Shown here one piece after another: positions 53,375-63,300 of a stretch of 64,000 bases of DNA. Below the pieces are notes generated by a model. That model was given only the letters and a program-made list of their open reading frames with translations, had not been told where the DNA came from and did not search any database. The stretch's first letter is position 1; every line of letters starts with the position of its first letter. This stretch comes from Oscillatoriales cyanobacterium (GTDB lineage: Bacteria; Cyanobacteriota; Cyanobacteriia; Cyanobacteriales; Laspinemataceae), in NCBI GenBank assembly GCA_011390955.1, contig JAABRM010000029.1, positions 1-64,000 of the forward strand, in the 5' to 3' direction. The position numbers were made by a program, and so were the translations under genes.

Positions 53375-56062
53375 GTGGCGATCGCAATCGAAAAACTTAT
53401 TTCCACTGACATCCTACAACCGGCTCGGTATCTGGGCAAAGAACTAGGGACAGTTCACAAGCCCTGGGAATCCGCAACGGTGCGCTGGGTTTTGACTTAT
53501 CCAGAAGTCTATGAAGTTGGGGCATCTAATCTCGGTCATATCATTTTGTATAACATCTTAAATGCACAACCGAGGCAACTGTGCGATCGCGCCTACCTCC
53601 CGGCCCGCGATCTAGCCCAAAAACTTCGAGACAGCCAAACCCCCTTATTTGCCGTGGAATCTCGCCGTTATTTAACGGATTTCGATATTCTCGGCTTTAG
53701 CTTAAGCTATGAACTGGGCGCCACCAATATTCTAGAAATGTTGGACTTGGCGGGCATCCCCCTCACCTGGAAAGAACGAGCGGAAAACCCCCCAGCCACC
53801 GGGGAGTCAGGGGCAGGGCAACCACAATGGCCGCTGATTTTTGCCGGGGGTCAAACCGCCACCGGCAACCCAGAACCTTTCTCCGACTTTTTTGACTTTA
53901 TTGCCCTGGGAGACGGGGAAGAACTCCTGCCAGAAATCGGCTTAGTCCTGGAAGACGGCAAAAATGCTGGCCTCAGTCGGGAAGAACTGCTGCTAGATTT
54001 AGCCCAAGTCCCTGGGGTCTATGTGCCTCAGTTCTACGATCTAGCTGCGGATGGCGCCGTTTACCCCAACCGCCCTGGGGTGCCCGGGCGGGTGTTGCGG
54101 CGCGTGGCTACTCCCATTCCCGCTTATTCCATTGGTTTGGTGCCTTATACGGAAACCGTCCATGACCGGCTGACTATGGAAATTCGGCGCGGTTGTACCA
54201 GAGGCTGTCGTTTTTGCCAGCCCGGAATGCTGACCCGACCAGCCCATGATGTAGAACCAACGGTGGTGGTGGAGGCGATCGAGCAAGGAATGCGAGCCAC
54301 GGGCTATAATGAGTTTTCCCTACTTTCCTTGAGTTGTTCTGATTATCTGTCCCTGCCCGCAGTGGGGATGGAAATCAAGAATCGGCTGAAAGACCAAAAT
54401 ATTTCCCTTTCTTTGCCGTCCCAACGGGTCGATCGCTTTGATGAGAATATCGCTAATATTATTGGCGGCACCCGCAAAAGCGGTCTGACCTTTGCCCCGG
54501 AAGCCGGGACTCAGCGAATGCGCGACATTATTAATAAAGGGCTGACCAATGAAGAACTCTTGCGCGGGGTGAAAACCGCTTTTGAGCAAGGGTGGGATAA
54601 AGTTAAGCTCTATTTTATGATTGGCTTACCAGGAGAAACCGATGCGGATGTTCTGGGCATTGCCGAAACCGTGCGCTGGTTGCAGCAGGAATGTCGCGCC
54701 CCCAAACGCCGCCCACTGAGTGTTAATTTGACCATTTCTAACTTTACGCCGAAACCCCATACGCCTTTTCAGTGGCATTCTGTCTCTACCGCAGAGTTTA
54801 AGCGCAAACAAGAAATGTTGCGCTCCTGTTTTCGCAGTCTGAGGGGAGTTAAAGCGAATTTTACGGATGTGCGGATTTCGGCGATGGAAGATTTTATTGG
54901 TCGAGGAGATCGCCGTCTTGCCCCGGTGGTGCGTCGGGCTTGGGAGTTGGGCGCCGGGATGGATTCCTGGTGGGAAAGTTTGGATAATGCTTTTAAAGCC
55001 TGGACTGAGGCGATCGCCCAATCGGGTTTAACCTGGAAATACCGGCAAATTGAAAATGGGGAATGGAATTTAATTCCCGGATCCAGCCATCCAGATTCTA
55101 CTCAGACTCCAGAAATCCTCGATGCCCAGTTAGATGCCCCACTACCTTGGGATCATATTAATACGGGCATTGATAAAAATTGGCTCAAAGAAGACCTGAA
55201 ACGAGCGATGGCTGCTGCCACAGTCCCCGATTGTTCTTTTGATGGCTGTTCTCACTGTGGGGTTTGTGGCACAGATTTCGGCCATAATATTGTCTTTGAA
55301 GCCCCACCAATTCCCCCATTTCTCGGTCAAGTTCAACCCCTACAAGACCGCGCCCAACGGCTGCGCGTCTGGTTAGGCAAACTCGGCGAGATGAAATTTC
55401 TCAGCCATTTAGATTTAATGCGTCTCTTTGACCGGGCAGTCCGACGGGCAGCATTACCCATTTCTTACTCTGGGGGCTATCACCCCAGTCCGAGAATCTC
55501 TCCGGCTAATGCCCTGAGTTTAGGTGCCACCTCTAGCGGCGAAATTGTCGATTTTGAACTGACTCAGACGATGGATATCGGGGATTTTCATTCCCTATTG
55601 GCGGCTCAACTGCCCGCTGAAATTCCCATTTATCGGGTAGAGGCAGTGGAAGTTAAGTCGCCGTCCGCCACCCAGTTGTTAGAACAAGCGGAGTATTTAT
55701 TGACGGTGGCTTGGGTGCCGTCCCCAGACCAGTCCCCAAATCCGGTTGACGAGCAATTGAGTGCAACCCAGTGGCAGCAGTGGCTTGACCAGATTTTAGG
55801 GACCCCAGAAATTCTCTGGGAACAGACTACGAAAAAAGGCCAGGTGAAACAGGTAAATCTGCGCGATCGCCTCCTGGAACTAGCATTGCGAGAAGTCAAT
55901 CCCGATGCTCAAACCAGCCAAATCCGGTATCGTGGCATTTGCCGCAATGATGGCACCAACCTGCGTCCCCATCAAATTATCTATTTATTGGAACAAGTCA
56001 CCCAGGAGCAATTTCAACTTTTAAGTATCCATCGGCAACAACTCATATTAGGATCGGTTTAG
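53375..56062 (+). CDS. B12-binding/radical SAM fusion with DUF2344 domain (TIGR03960/TIGR03936-type)
   Basis: This 895-residue protein has a cobalamin-binding-like N-terminal region (VGASNLGHIILYNIL), a radical SAM core with cluster cysteines C274, C278, C281 in RGCTRGCRFC, and a CSHCGVCG cysteine group near 630. A C-terminal DUF2344 domain opens KLGEMKFLSHLDLMRLFDRA. These proteins are commonly encoded next to RNase E/G genes, as here (rne follows), which suggests a role in RNA or ribosome modification; the reaction is unknown. GTG at 53375 starts directly with a HIP1-derived AIAIEKL. Confidence 0.92.
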   Translation: MAIAIEKLISTDILQPARYLGKELGTVHKPWESATVRWVLTYPEVYEVGASNLGHIILYNILNAQPRQLCDRAYLPARDLAQKLRDSQTPLFAVESRRYLTDFDILGFSLSYELGATNILEMLDLAGIPLTWKERAENPPATGESGAGQPQWPLIFAGGQTATGNPEPFSDFFDFIALGDGEELLPEIGLVLEDGKNAGLSREELLLDLAQVPGVYVPQFYDLAADGAVYPNRPGVPGRVLRRVATPIPAYSIGLVPYTETVHDRLTMEIRRGCTRGCRFCQPGMLTRPAHDVEPTVVVEAIEQGMRATGYNEFSLLSLSCSDYLSLPAVGMEIKNRLKDQNISLSLPSQRVDRFDENIANIIGGTRKSGLTFAPEAGTQRMRDIINKGLTNEELLRGVKTAFEQGWDKVKLYFMIGLPGETDADVLGIAETVRWLQQECRAPKRRPLSVNLTISNFTPKPHTPFQWHSVSTAEFKRKQEMLRSCFRSLRGVKANFTDVRISAMEDFIGRGDRRLAPVVRRAWELGAGMDSWWESLDNAFKAWTEAIAQSGLTWKYRQIENGEWNLIPGSSHPDSTQTPEILDAQLDAPLPWDHINTGIDKNWLKEDLKRAMAAATVPDCSFDGCSHCGVCGTDFGHNIVFEAPPIPPFLGQVQPLQDRAQRLRVWLGKLGEMKFLSHLDLMRLFDRAVRRAALPISYSGGYHPSPRISPANALSLGATSSGEIVDFELTQTMDIGDFHSLLAAQLPAEIPIYRVEAVEVKSPSATQLLEQAEYLLTVAWVPSPDQSPNPVDEQLSATQWQQWLDQILGTPEILWEQTTKKGQVKQVNLRDRLLELALREVNPDAQTSQIRYRGICRNDGTNLRPHQIIYLLEQVTQEQFQLLSIHRQQLILGSV

Positions 56063-56760
56063 GGTCGGGACTGTTGTGCCTTGAGAAGCCAATTAAACCG
56101 ATCGCACTCAAGAAAGCAGCAGTTAGAGAAACTGGGCGTAATTCCGACTACAAAGAATTTCAGGCTTTCGATCAATTCTTGGTAAAATTGGGAAAATAGC
56201 GATCGCCTGCCAGTATTAGCCTTCCGGCAACTGGGAAACATCTAGTCCAAAAGCATGGACAGTCCTTTGGTTCCATCCAACCATCGGCTCCTTGGTTCGC
56301 GATCGGGGGGTCCAATGTGGCCGATCGAGTCCCTAAGCTTGAATTCTTTAACCAGAAACTTTTCCGGCGCGATGGATCGGTTTTTGGGTCATGGTTGTTG
56401 ACATTCTCCATTGATGATTGGGTAATGATTTTTACCATCAAGATTCTGTGTTGATTAGAAAGAAATGGTTTCCCCTGGTTAGACCACGGACAACCGGAGG
56501 CTCTGACTACACAGTAATCAAATCAATGCTGATGCAATATCAAATCCGGTTGTCAAAACCCGTTTATAAAGCCATCTGTCATTCCCGCCTCCTTCGGAGC
56601 CTGGGGCGTTAGCGCTATATGCGGGAATCCAGAGCGCGTTTTACGGGATGACCGTAGTCAGTCTAGGAGAACCGGATTTGATGTAAGGTGACAACCTCCG
56701 CCCGCAAAAAACAAATAGCTGATAGTGAATTACTGTTCAGCCAAGTTTTGAGGAAATTGA
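56063..56760. other. 698-bp leader/gap before rne
   Basis: It holds a diverged relative of the 103-bp repeat unit (56575-56695, with an expanded palindrome loop CCTTCGGAGCCTGGGGCGTT) and otherwise unique sequence. A long 5' untranslated region of rne is plausible, since RNase E controls its own mRNA in several bacteria. Confidence 0.45.
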
Positions 56761-58965
56761 ATGCCGAAACAAATTATTATCGCGGAGCAATATCGACTTG
56801 CTGCCGTTTTTTCTGAAGATCAAATCCAGGAACTGGTTGTTGCCACAGGACAACATCAGGTTGGTGATATTTACCTGGGCGTTGTGGAAAATGTACTTCC
56901 TGGAATTGATGCTGCCTTTGTCAATATTGGCGACGCCGAACGCAATGGATTTATTCACGTCAGCGACCTCGGTCCCCTGCGCTTGAAACGTTCTGCGGGC
57001 GCCATTACCGAACTGTTGGCACCTCAGCAAAAAGTGCTGGTACAGGTGATGAAAGAGCCAACGGGCAATAAAGGCCCTAGACTCACGGGCAATATCACTC
57101 TACCCGGTCGCTATTTGGTCTTAATGCCCTACGGTCGCGGGGTGAATCTTTCCCGGCGAATTCGCTCGGAAGCGGAACGCAGCCGTTTACGCGCCCTGGG
57201 AATTCTGATTAAGCCGTCGGGGATGGGTTTGTTGATCCGTACCGAAGCGGAAGGAATGGCCGAAGAAGCCATTATGGAAGATTTGGAATTTCTCCAAAAA
57301 GAATGGGAAGAAATCCAGGTAGAAGCGGCGTCTATCAGACCTCCTGCCCTGCTCAACCGGGATGATGATTTTATTCAACGGGTGCTACGCGAAATGTACA
57401 GCACCGACGTGAATCGGATTGTGGTAGATTCGCCGATCGCCGTGAGTCGGGTTAAGCAACAGTTAATCAACTGGAGCAGTGGGAAGTCACCCCAAGGGGT
57501 CTTGATTGACGAACACCGAGATCCCCGTCTGCCGATTTTGGAATATTTCCGGGTCAATGCGGCAATTCGCGAAGCCCTGAAACCCAGAGTGGATTTGCCC
57601 TCTGGGGGCTACATTATTATTGAACCCACGGAAGCACTGACGGTGATTGACGTGAACTCTGGTTCTTTTACTCGTTCGTCTACAGCACGGGAAACGGTTC
57701 TCTGGACTAACTGTGAGGCGGCTACAGAAATTGCCCGTCAATTGCGACTACGCAATATTGCCGGTGTGATTATTGTGGATTTCATCGATATGGACTCCCG
57801 GCGGGATCAGTTGCAGGTGTTGGAGCATTTTACGAAGTGTCTCCGAGCCGATAAAGCTAGACCGCAAATTGCCCAATTGTCTGAACTGGGTTTAGTTGAG
57901 TTAACTCGCAAACGCCAAGGTCAAAATATTTATGAGTTGTTTGGTCGGGTTTGTCAGACTTGCGGCGGTTTAGGCCATGTGATTCATTTGCCCGGTGAAG
58001 GGATCTCGATCGCTGCTGAAACCTTTCAGCCAGTTGGTCGCCCGGTTGTCAGTGAGTCTCTGGTTCAAGTCCCTCCAGAACGAGAACGAGAACGAGAACG
58101 AGAACGAGAACGAGAACGTTCGGTTCCCATTCCTAGCCGAGAAGTTCAACCCCTGGAATCCTCAGCCCGTGATTTGTTGGATTTGGAACCGACCAATGAT
58201 TTGCAAGAGCTTGATTTGCTAAATCATCCCAGCTATCAGGAAATTGGTGGGGCAGCTAGTCGTCGCCGTCGCCGTCGCCGGATCGAGGTTGGGGAAAAAG
58301 AGGCTACAGAAGAAGTTACTCTGCGATCGGGACGCAGTGCGGCGCCTACCCTGTCGCCTACGCGGGAAAATAAAGCGGAGTGGGATGACCAGAGTGAGTC
58401 TTTACCTGCTACTCTGCCGATTCATAAAGAGGATCGCCTGGAAAAATCCGAGCGACGTTCTAAGCGTGACTATGGCAAGTCATCGACAGAACCCCCGGAA
58501 ATTATTCCGGTACAAATGACCGAAGATGAACAAGATGTTTATGCTTTGATGGGAATTTCTCCTCTAGTGTTGTTTGATGGCGAGGTGAAAAATCCTAAAT
58601 CGGCGATGATTGCTGTTTATGAACCGGGAACCACACCGGAGATCCCCTTAGCTTCGACCAGTTCTGCATCTAAACCCTTGGAAGTTGTGGAAGTTTTGCC
58701 CAGCAACCGGATCGCACAAGACGATCTCGACGATCTCGATGATTCTGATGATGCGGACGATCTCGATGATGCTGATGAGTCTGACGATTTCGATGATTCT
58801 GATGATGCTGACGATTTCGATGATTCTGACGATCTGGATGATGCCGACGATCTCGATAATTCTGACGATCTTGATGATTCCTCGATGTCTGAGGAGTCTA
58901 ATGTTAGCCTCGGTGCCACTTCACCTAACTTACGGCGCCGGCGCCGACGCTCTTCCGCGCTGTAA
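56761..58965 (+). CDS. rne: Ribonuclease E/G family endoribonuclease
   Basis: RNase E cuts single-stranded AU-rich RNA and starts mRNA decay. The 734-residue protein has an S1 domain near 38-75 (YLGVVENVLPGIDAAFVNIG), then the 5'-sensor and DNase-I-like catalytic core with metal ligands Asp297 (VIDVNSGSF) and Asp340 (VDFIDMDS), and a Zn-link C399/C402. The C-terminal half is disordered, with an RERERERERE stretch, an RRRRRRR block and a long DDLDDSDDADD repeat. It ends in RRRRRRSSAL, the arginine-rich tail of cyanobacterial RNase E that helps bind RNA or PNPase. The acidic and RE blocks come from slippage-prone repeats. Confidence 0.96.
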   Translation: MPKQIIIAEQYRLAAVFSEDQIQELVVATGQHQVGDIYLGVVENVLPGIDAAFVNIGDAERNGFIHVSDLGPLRLKRSAGAITELLAPQQKVLVQVMKEPTGNKGPRLTGNITLPGRYLVLMPYGRGVNLSRRIRSEAERSRLRALGILIKPSGMGLLIRTEAEGMAEEAIMEDLEFLQKEWEEIQVEAASIRPPALLNRDDDFIQRVLREMYSTDVNRIVVDSPIAVSRVKQQLINWSSGKSPQGVLIDEHRDPRLPILEYFRVNAAIREALKPRVDLPSGGYIIIEPTEALTVIDVNSGSFTRSSTARETVLWTNCEAATEIARQLRLRNIAGVIIVDFIDMDSRRDQLQVLEHFTKCLRADKARPQIAQLSELGLVELTRKRQGQNIYELFGRVCQTCGGLGHVIHLPGEGISIAAETFQPVGRPVVSESLVQVPPERERERERERERERSVPIPSREVQPLESSARDLLDLEPTNDLQELDLLNHPSYQEIGGAASRRRRRRRIEVGEKEATEEVTLRSGRSAAPTLSPTRENKAEWDDQSESLPATLPIHKEDRLEKSERRSKRDYGKSSTEPPEIIPVQMTEDEQDVYALMGISPLVLFDGEVKNPKSAMIAVYEPGTTPEIPLASTSSASKPLEVVEVLPSNRIAQDDLDDLDDSDDADDLDDADESDDFDDSDDADDFDDSDDLDDADDLDNSDDLDDSSMSEESNVSLGATSPNLRRRRRRSSAL
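58080..58880 (+). repeat. In-frame low-complexity repeats in rne
   Basis: GAACGA hexamers (58080-58117) encode RE repeats, CGTCGC triplets (58260-58280) encode Arg, and GATGATTCTGAC-type units (58720-58880) encode Asp/Ser/Leu repeats. All are multiples of three. Confidence 0.85.
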
Positions 58966-59204
58966 TGGTGACAATACTTACGCAAATTTTCAGATCCTAG
59001 GCATCTAATGGCTTTTTGGTCATTCGCCCTTAGGGGTGATGCGTAAGTCTTCAGTGATTTAGTTTGAACGATTAACATTGATCCAGTCTAGGCAAATTCC
59101 CGCAGGTAAGGTTAACGGTTAATTATTAACTGTTAACCTTATCTTCTTCTGATTTAAGCAGATATTATACCATTGACAAAAATTCAGCCAACAGCCCCTA
59201 ACAT

Positions 59205-59275
59205 TCGTAGGGTGGGCAAAAAAATTTACCCACCCTACCATATATGATAGTTAAATTTTGCCCACCCTACAATAT
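59205..59275. repeat. TAGGGTGGGCAAA inverted repeat pair
   Basis: TAGGGTGGGCAAA at 59208 and its complement TTTGCCCACCCTA at about 59258-59270 flank another TTTACCCACCCTA copy. The same palindrome lies at 42574-42601. It occupies part of the gap before rnhB. Confidence 0.75.
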
Positions 59276-59307
59276 AAATACTTTTGATTCAAGCAGATAT
59301 TACTATT

Positions 59308-59949
59308 GTGAATATTCAACAAGGAAAAAAACCCGATCGCCTGGTCGATCGCCTGGTGGCTGGGGTGGATGAAGTAGGGCGTGGTTGTTTATTTGGTCCC
59401 GTGGTGGCAGCAGGGGTGATTTTGCCTCCTGATGGTTGGCAATCTCTAGAAAATGCCGGGGTTACAGATAGTAAGAAATTGACGGCGAATCAACGAGAAC
59501 GTTTGGTTCAATTAATTCGATCGCAGGCAATTGATTGTAAGATTGGTATCGCTTCCGTGGCCGAAATTGACCGATTAAATATTTTACAAGCTTCTTTGTT
59601 GGCGATGCGGCGATCGCTTTTAAAACTTTCTCCCCAGCCAGAACTTTGTTTGGTAGATGGCAATCAGCGCATTCCCGGATTATCTTTACCCCAAGAAACT
59701 ATTGTTCAAGGGGATAGTCAATGTTTGGCGATCGCTGCTGCGAGTATTGTGGCTAAAGTTTGGCGCGATCGGTTAATAGTTCGTTTGGCAGATATATATC
59801 CTGAATATGACTTAATTAATAATAAAGGTTATGGCACAAAAGCCCATAAAAACGCCTTAGCTTTGTATGGGGCATCGCCGCAACATCGGCTTTCTTTTAG
59901 TCCTTGTCAGGGTAATTTTTCCCCACCAAATCAGCTTTCACTATTTTGA
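59308..59949 (+). CDS. rnhB: Ribonuclease HII
   Basis: RNase HII removes RNA from RNA-DNA hybrids and single ribonucleotides from DNA. The GTG at 59308 is preferred to the TTG at 59284 because the upstream piece duplicates intergenic sequence (ATTCAAGCAGATATTA). The 213-residue protein has VAGVDEVGRGCLFGPVVAAG (catalytic Asp-Glu), TDSKKLTANQRERL, the Asp in CLVDGNQRIP and YGTKAHKNAL. rne-rnhB order is conserved in cyanobacteria. Confidence 0.94.
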   Translation: MNIQQGKKPDRLVDRLVAGVDEVGRGCLFGPVVAAGVILPPDGWQSLENAGVTDSKKLTANQRERLVQLIRSQAIDCKIGIASVAEIDRLNILQASLLAMRRSLLKLSPQPELCLVDGNQRIPGLSLPQETIVQGDSQCLAIAAASIVAKVWRDRLIVRLADIYPEYDLINNKGYGTKAHKNALALYGASPQHRLSFSPCQGNFSPPNQLSLF

Positions 59950-60390
59950 GATGAATATTCGCTCTAAAATGATAATTGGGATTATTTTAGAGGATAAAAC
60001 TACCCTCAACCCTATCGTTCCTCCGATCGGAACTAACGTTAAGGAAGCACTGCTCCCGACCAGTTGCTATCATTAATTCAAAAAAAAATTAGCTTTTCTC
60101 TTGACAATTCCGCCAAGTTATGCCAAAATAATCTTATCAAGATATAGTGGGAATCTGTGTCAGCCTACGAGGTATTGGCGAAAGGCTACGCAGGGAAGCA
60201 GAGGGGCTTTCGGGGCAGAGGGGAGAGTGAATAATTGATAATTGATAATTGATAATTGATAATTGATAATTTTATTTAATTGTCAATTGTCAATTATCAA
60301 TTGTTAATTGTTTCCCCTGCTCCCCTGCTCCCCTGCCCCGATGGCGGCCGATGGCGGCCCTACACCCTACACCCTACACCCTACGCTTTA
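59950..60390. repeat. 441-bp gap with heptamer hairpin
   Basis: Five ATAATTG heptamers (60235-60270) and complementary CAATTGT/CAATTAT heptamers (60282-60310) form a hairpin. GATGGCGGCCGATGGCGGCC and ACCCTAC heptamers follow at 60339-60382. No gene is supported. Confidence 0.65.
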
Positions 60391-60942
60391 TTAAGCCGCG
60401 ATCGCCTCTTCGGTTTGCGCGATCGCCCACTGGCTGTAATCCAACAACAACTGCTGCATTAATTGTTGCTTCATTTTCAGCAAAATACTCCGCAGCAAAC
60501 TATTACCCGTAGACTCTACCATTTGCTGTGGCATCATCGAAAACGGCGGGGGTAGAAAAATCTTTAACCCCAACTCTGCCCCACCTTTCAAGTAAGTTTC
60601 TCCACCCACTTTACAGGGCTGCATTGTCCCCTGAAGTTGGATATCAAAATGTTCGTTAATCGTTTCAATGCCTTTCAGTTCGCAACCCACGGATTTTAAA
60701 TGAATTGTCCCATTGGCATCAGCCCATATTTTTAAATCCACCGTTGGCTCAATTTTCAGAGCAAAAAATTTCAAGGGTCGCATGGTCAGGCGATAACAAT
60801 CCTGACCAATTTGGTGGATCCTGCTGGTGGAAGCGATCGCCCGCACGATCCGGTTTGGCTGCCGTAAGTAATGATGAATCGGTACAGGTTGGGCGGGAAC
60901 CGCTAATTTTACGGACTGAGAGGCAAAGAAATTGTTATACAT
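60391..60942 (-). CDS. DUF1997 family protein (copy 1)
   Basis: The 183-residue protein is a DUF1997 member, a family of cyanobacteria and plastid-bearing organisms. Features are FFASQSVKLAVPAQPVPIHH, LRQPNRIVRAI, LKIEPTVDLKIWADANGTIH, and SVGCELKGI, with a C-terminal SLLRSILLKMKQQLMQQLLL helix. No enzymatic motif is known; a membrane-lipid role has been suggested for some relatives but cannot be seen here. Paralogue of the gene at 61125. Confidence 0.9.
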   Translation of the reverse strand: MYNNFFASQSVKLAVPAQPVPIHHYLRQPNRIVRAIASTSRIHQIGQDCYRLTMRPLKFFALKIEPTVDLKIWADANGTIHLKSVGCELKGIETINEHFDIQLQGTMQPCKVGGETYLKGGAELGLKIFLPPPFSMMPQQMVESTGNSLLRSILLKMKQQLMQQLLLDYSQWAIAQTEEAIAA

Positions 60943-61124
60943 TTTATAAATCTACGCAAAAATACAGGGAAGTTTTGATGATTTGATAAAATTTACAATA
61001 CTTTAAGGAATGTTGCAAGATTCTCAGGAATAATTTTTCCAATTCTGGTTATTGGTTATTCGTTATTGTCACCAAATAACCAATAACTAAACAACCAATA
61101 ACCAATAACAAATAACCAATAACA

Positions 61125-61712
61125 TTACGCACTTTGACCATTGGGGGCAAATACTGGCTGGGGGGACAAATTCGGTGCGTCAATTTCATCGGAAGCCCAA
61201 CGACGATAATCGAGTAATAGTTGCTGGGCGATCCGTTGTTTAATCGTGAGCAAGATACTCCGCAGCAAACCATTGCCGGTAGTTTCCAAAATCATCTGAG
61301 GGGTCATATCCAAGGGTGGGGGTACATCAACCTGGACATTTAAATCTGCTTTTCCTTTCAGATAGGTGATACCGTTGACTTCACAAGGGGACAATTTGCC
61401 CACTAAATCTAAGGCAAAGCGCTGATTGATATAGTCCACTCCGCGAATTTCACAGCCCACGGAGGCTAAATGAATGGTGCCATCTGCTTTTGCCCAAACT
61501 CTGAGATCCACCGTTGGCTGAAGCCGAAACATCATAAATTCGCGAGGACGCATTTTCAGGCGAAACTTTTCCGGGCTTAACTGTTCCATCCGACTGGGTT
61601 CCACCAGGCTATGTACCAGACGCTGCGGTTGGCGTAAATAGTGACTGATTGGTGCGGGTTCCAGAGGAACCGCGATTTCCACCGACTGTGAGGCAAAAAA
61701 ATGAGTCAACAT
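61125..61712 (-). CDS. DUF1997 family protein (copy 2)
   Basis: The ATG at 61712 (MLTHFFASQSVEIAVPLEPA) matches the paralogue's start; the frame open to 61760 adds only AT-rich leader. The 195-residue protein shares FFASQSV, LRQPQRLVHSL, LQPTVDLRVWAKADGTIH and the GNGLLRSILLTIKQRIAQQL helix with copy 1, about 50-55% alike by eye, so the duplication is old. The 182-bp spacer to copy 1 contains CCAATAA heptamers (about 61048-61120). Confidence 0.9.
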   Translation of the reverse strand: MLTHFFASQSVEIAVPLEPAPISHYLRQPQRLVHSLVEPSRMEQLSPEKFRLKMRPREFMMFRLQPTVDLRVWAKADGTIHLASVGCEIRGVDYINQRFALDLVGKLSPCEVNGITYLKGKADLNVQVDVPPPLDMTPQMILETTGNGLLRSILLTIKQRIAQQLLLDYRRWASDEIDAPNLSPQPVFAPNGQSA

Positions 61713-62122
61713 GAGACAACGGTAATAATTGTTCAAATAATTTGTAATAAATTGTAACAAATCTTAATAATCTTGGCGAGTTGTAATTGGCGCTTTGAGA
61801 ATTTTTGACTCGTCAATCAGCGATGGAAACTCAAACTATTAAATAATTTGGCTGAAATTTGGTCGTTCTGGAGATGATTAGACTTTTTTCCGATCATCCT
61901 AGGGCATTATGGTGACAATTCCACATAATTATCAGAAATCCTTAGATAATGAAAAACTTATCCATCGCTGAGTCAGTAATGACTAAATCGAAATATCCGG
62001 GGATATCCCTAGGAAATTCGGGAAATTTGATGAATTTCCGGGATTAAATCAGTACAAATACTTAAATAAATTGCTATGATTTTGAGTATCAATAATTCTG
62101 TAATCTAGAATCAAAAATTCTT
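61713..62122. other. 410-bp gap, nothing recognised
   Basis: AT-rich with GGGGATATCCCTAGGAAATT-like sequence near 61997. A promoter for pheA is expected but no clear boxes are seen. Confidence 0.4.
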
Positions 62123-62968
62123 ATGAATCAATCAATTGCCTATTTAGGTCCTGCGGGGACTTATAGCGAAGCTGCTGCGTTGGCATATCTGAATCAACAG
62201 GCGGAAAAATTTTCTGGGGAATGTTCTTTATGTCCTTATCCGACGATCGCCCAAACTTTGCGGGCAGTGGCAGAGGGTGAGGTTTCCCTGGGGGTGGTGC
62301 CGGTGGAAAATTCGATTGAAGGCAGTGTGGCTAACACTTTGGATAGTATTTGGCAACTAGATCGGTTGCAAATTCAGCAAGCGTTATTGTTGCCCATTGC
62401 TCATGCTTTGCTGGCAAGAACTAGCAATTATGAAGCGATTAAAACTGTGTATTCTCATCCTCAAGCTTTGGGGCAATGTCAGCAGTGGTTGGAAAAGTCT
62501 TTACCGGAGGTTAAATTAGTGGCGACTAATTCTACTACTGAGGCAGTTCAACAATTAGAAAAAGATGAGTTTGGCGGGGCGATCGCTTCTATGCGAGCGG
62601 CAGAATTATATCAGGTGCCGGTGCTCGCTTATCCCATTGGCGATCGCCCGGATAATTGTACGCGGTTTTGGGTCGTTAGTTTAGAACCTTCTCAAGGGGG
62701 AACTCATACTTCTTTGGCTTTTAGTTTACCAAAAAATATCCCCGGTGCTTTGGTGAAACCTTTGCAAGTTTTTGCCGAACGAGGCATTAATATGAGTCGG
62801 ATTGAATCCCGACCCACCAAACGGGCGATCGGGGAATATTTGTTCTTTATTGATATCGAAGCTGATGCAGACGATCCATTAGTTCATTCGGCGTTAGATG
62901 AACTTACTGCTTGCACCGAAACCCTGAAAATATTTGGCCGATATCCGGTGAGATCGATTAAGTATTAA
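62123..62968 (+). CDS. pheA: Prephenate dehydratase
   Basis: PheA decarboxylates and dehydrates prephenate to phenylpyruvate for phenylalanine. The 281-residue protein starts SIAYLGPAGTYSEAAALAYL, has VVPVENSIEGSV, the catalytic Thr-Arg-Phe in NCTRFWVVS, and a C-terminal ACT domain with ESRPTKRAIGEYLFFID, which binds phenylalanine for feedback inhibition. No chorismate mutase domain is present. A perfect 12-bp terminator-like hairpin follows the gene. Confidence 0.97.
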   Translation: MNQSIAYLGPAGTYSEAAALAYLNQQAEKFSGECSLCPYPTIAQTLRAVAEGEVSLGVVPVENSIEGSVANTLDSIWQLDRLQIQQALLLPIAHALLARTSNYEAIKTVYSHPQALGQCQQWLEKSLPEVKLVATNSTTEAVQQLEKDEFGGAIASMRAAELYQVPVLAYPIGDRPDNCTRFWVVSLEPSQGGTHTSLAFSLPKNIPGALVKPLQVFAERGINMSRIESRPTKRAIGEYLFFIDIEADADDPLVHSALDELTACTETLKIFGRYPVRSIKY

Positions 62969-62980
62969 CTAAATAATCAT

Positions 62981-63012
62981 AGATACCGGGTTGATTTCAC
63001 AACCCGGTATCT
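62981..63012. terminator. Hairpin after pheA
   Basis: AGATACCGGGTT (62981-62992) pairs with AACCCGGTATCT (63001-63012). The T content after it is low, so termination may be weak. It belongs to the AACCCGGTT palindrome family. Confidence 0.65.
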
Positions 63013-63189
63013 TATAAAACCGATATCTTCTGGTTGTTTATGGTGAAAAAATATTGGAAAAACTCTTGACAAATTTTAAAACATTATCTATACTATATTT
63101 AATGGTAAAATGGGAAAATGTGCCGACATATATATAAGGCAAGCAACATCACTTTTCTTAAGAGGGTGATAGAGGCGATCGCGTTTTTG

Positions 63190-63270
63190 CCAAGAAAAAA
63201 AACCGGGTTTCTGTTGTGCATATCAGGAGTTATCTGTGGGATGAGAAAAAGAAACCCGGTTTCTGGGTTC
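63190..63270. repeat. Pair of AAACCGGGTTTCT palindromes
   Basis: AAAACCGGGTTTCTGTTGTG at 63199 and AAGAAACCCGGTTTCTGGGT at 63248 are inverted copies about 45 bp apart. Further copies lie at 15610, 15784, 37989 and 63943. They fill the leader of the last gene. Confidence 0.75.
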
Positions 63271-63300
63271 TCATACTCCGATTAATTGGGATATTTAACC

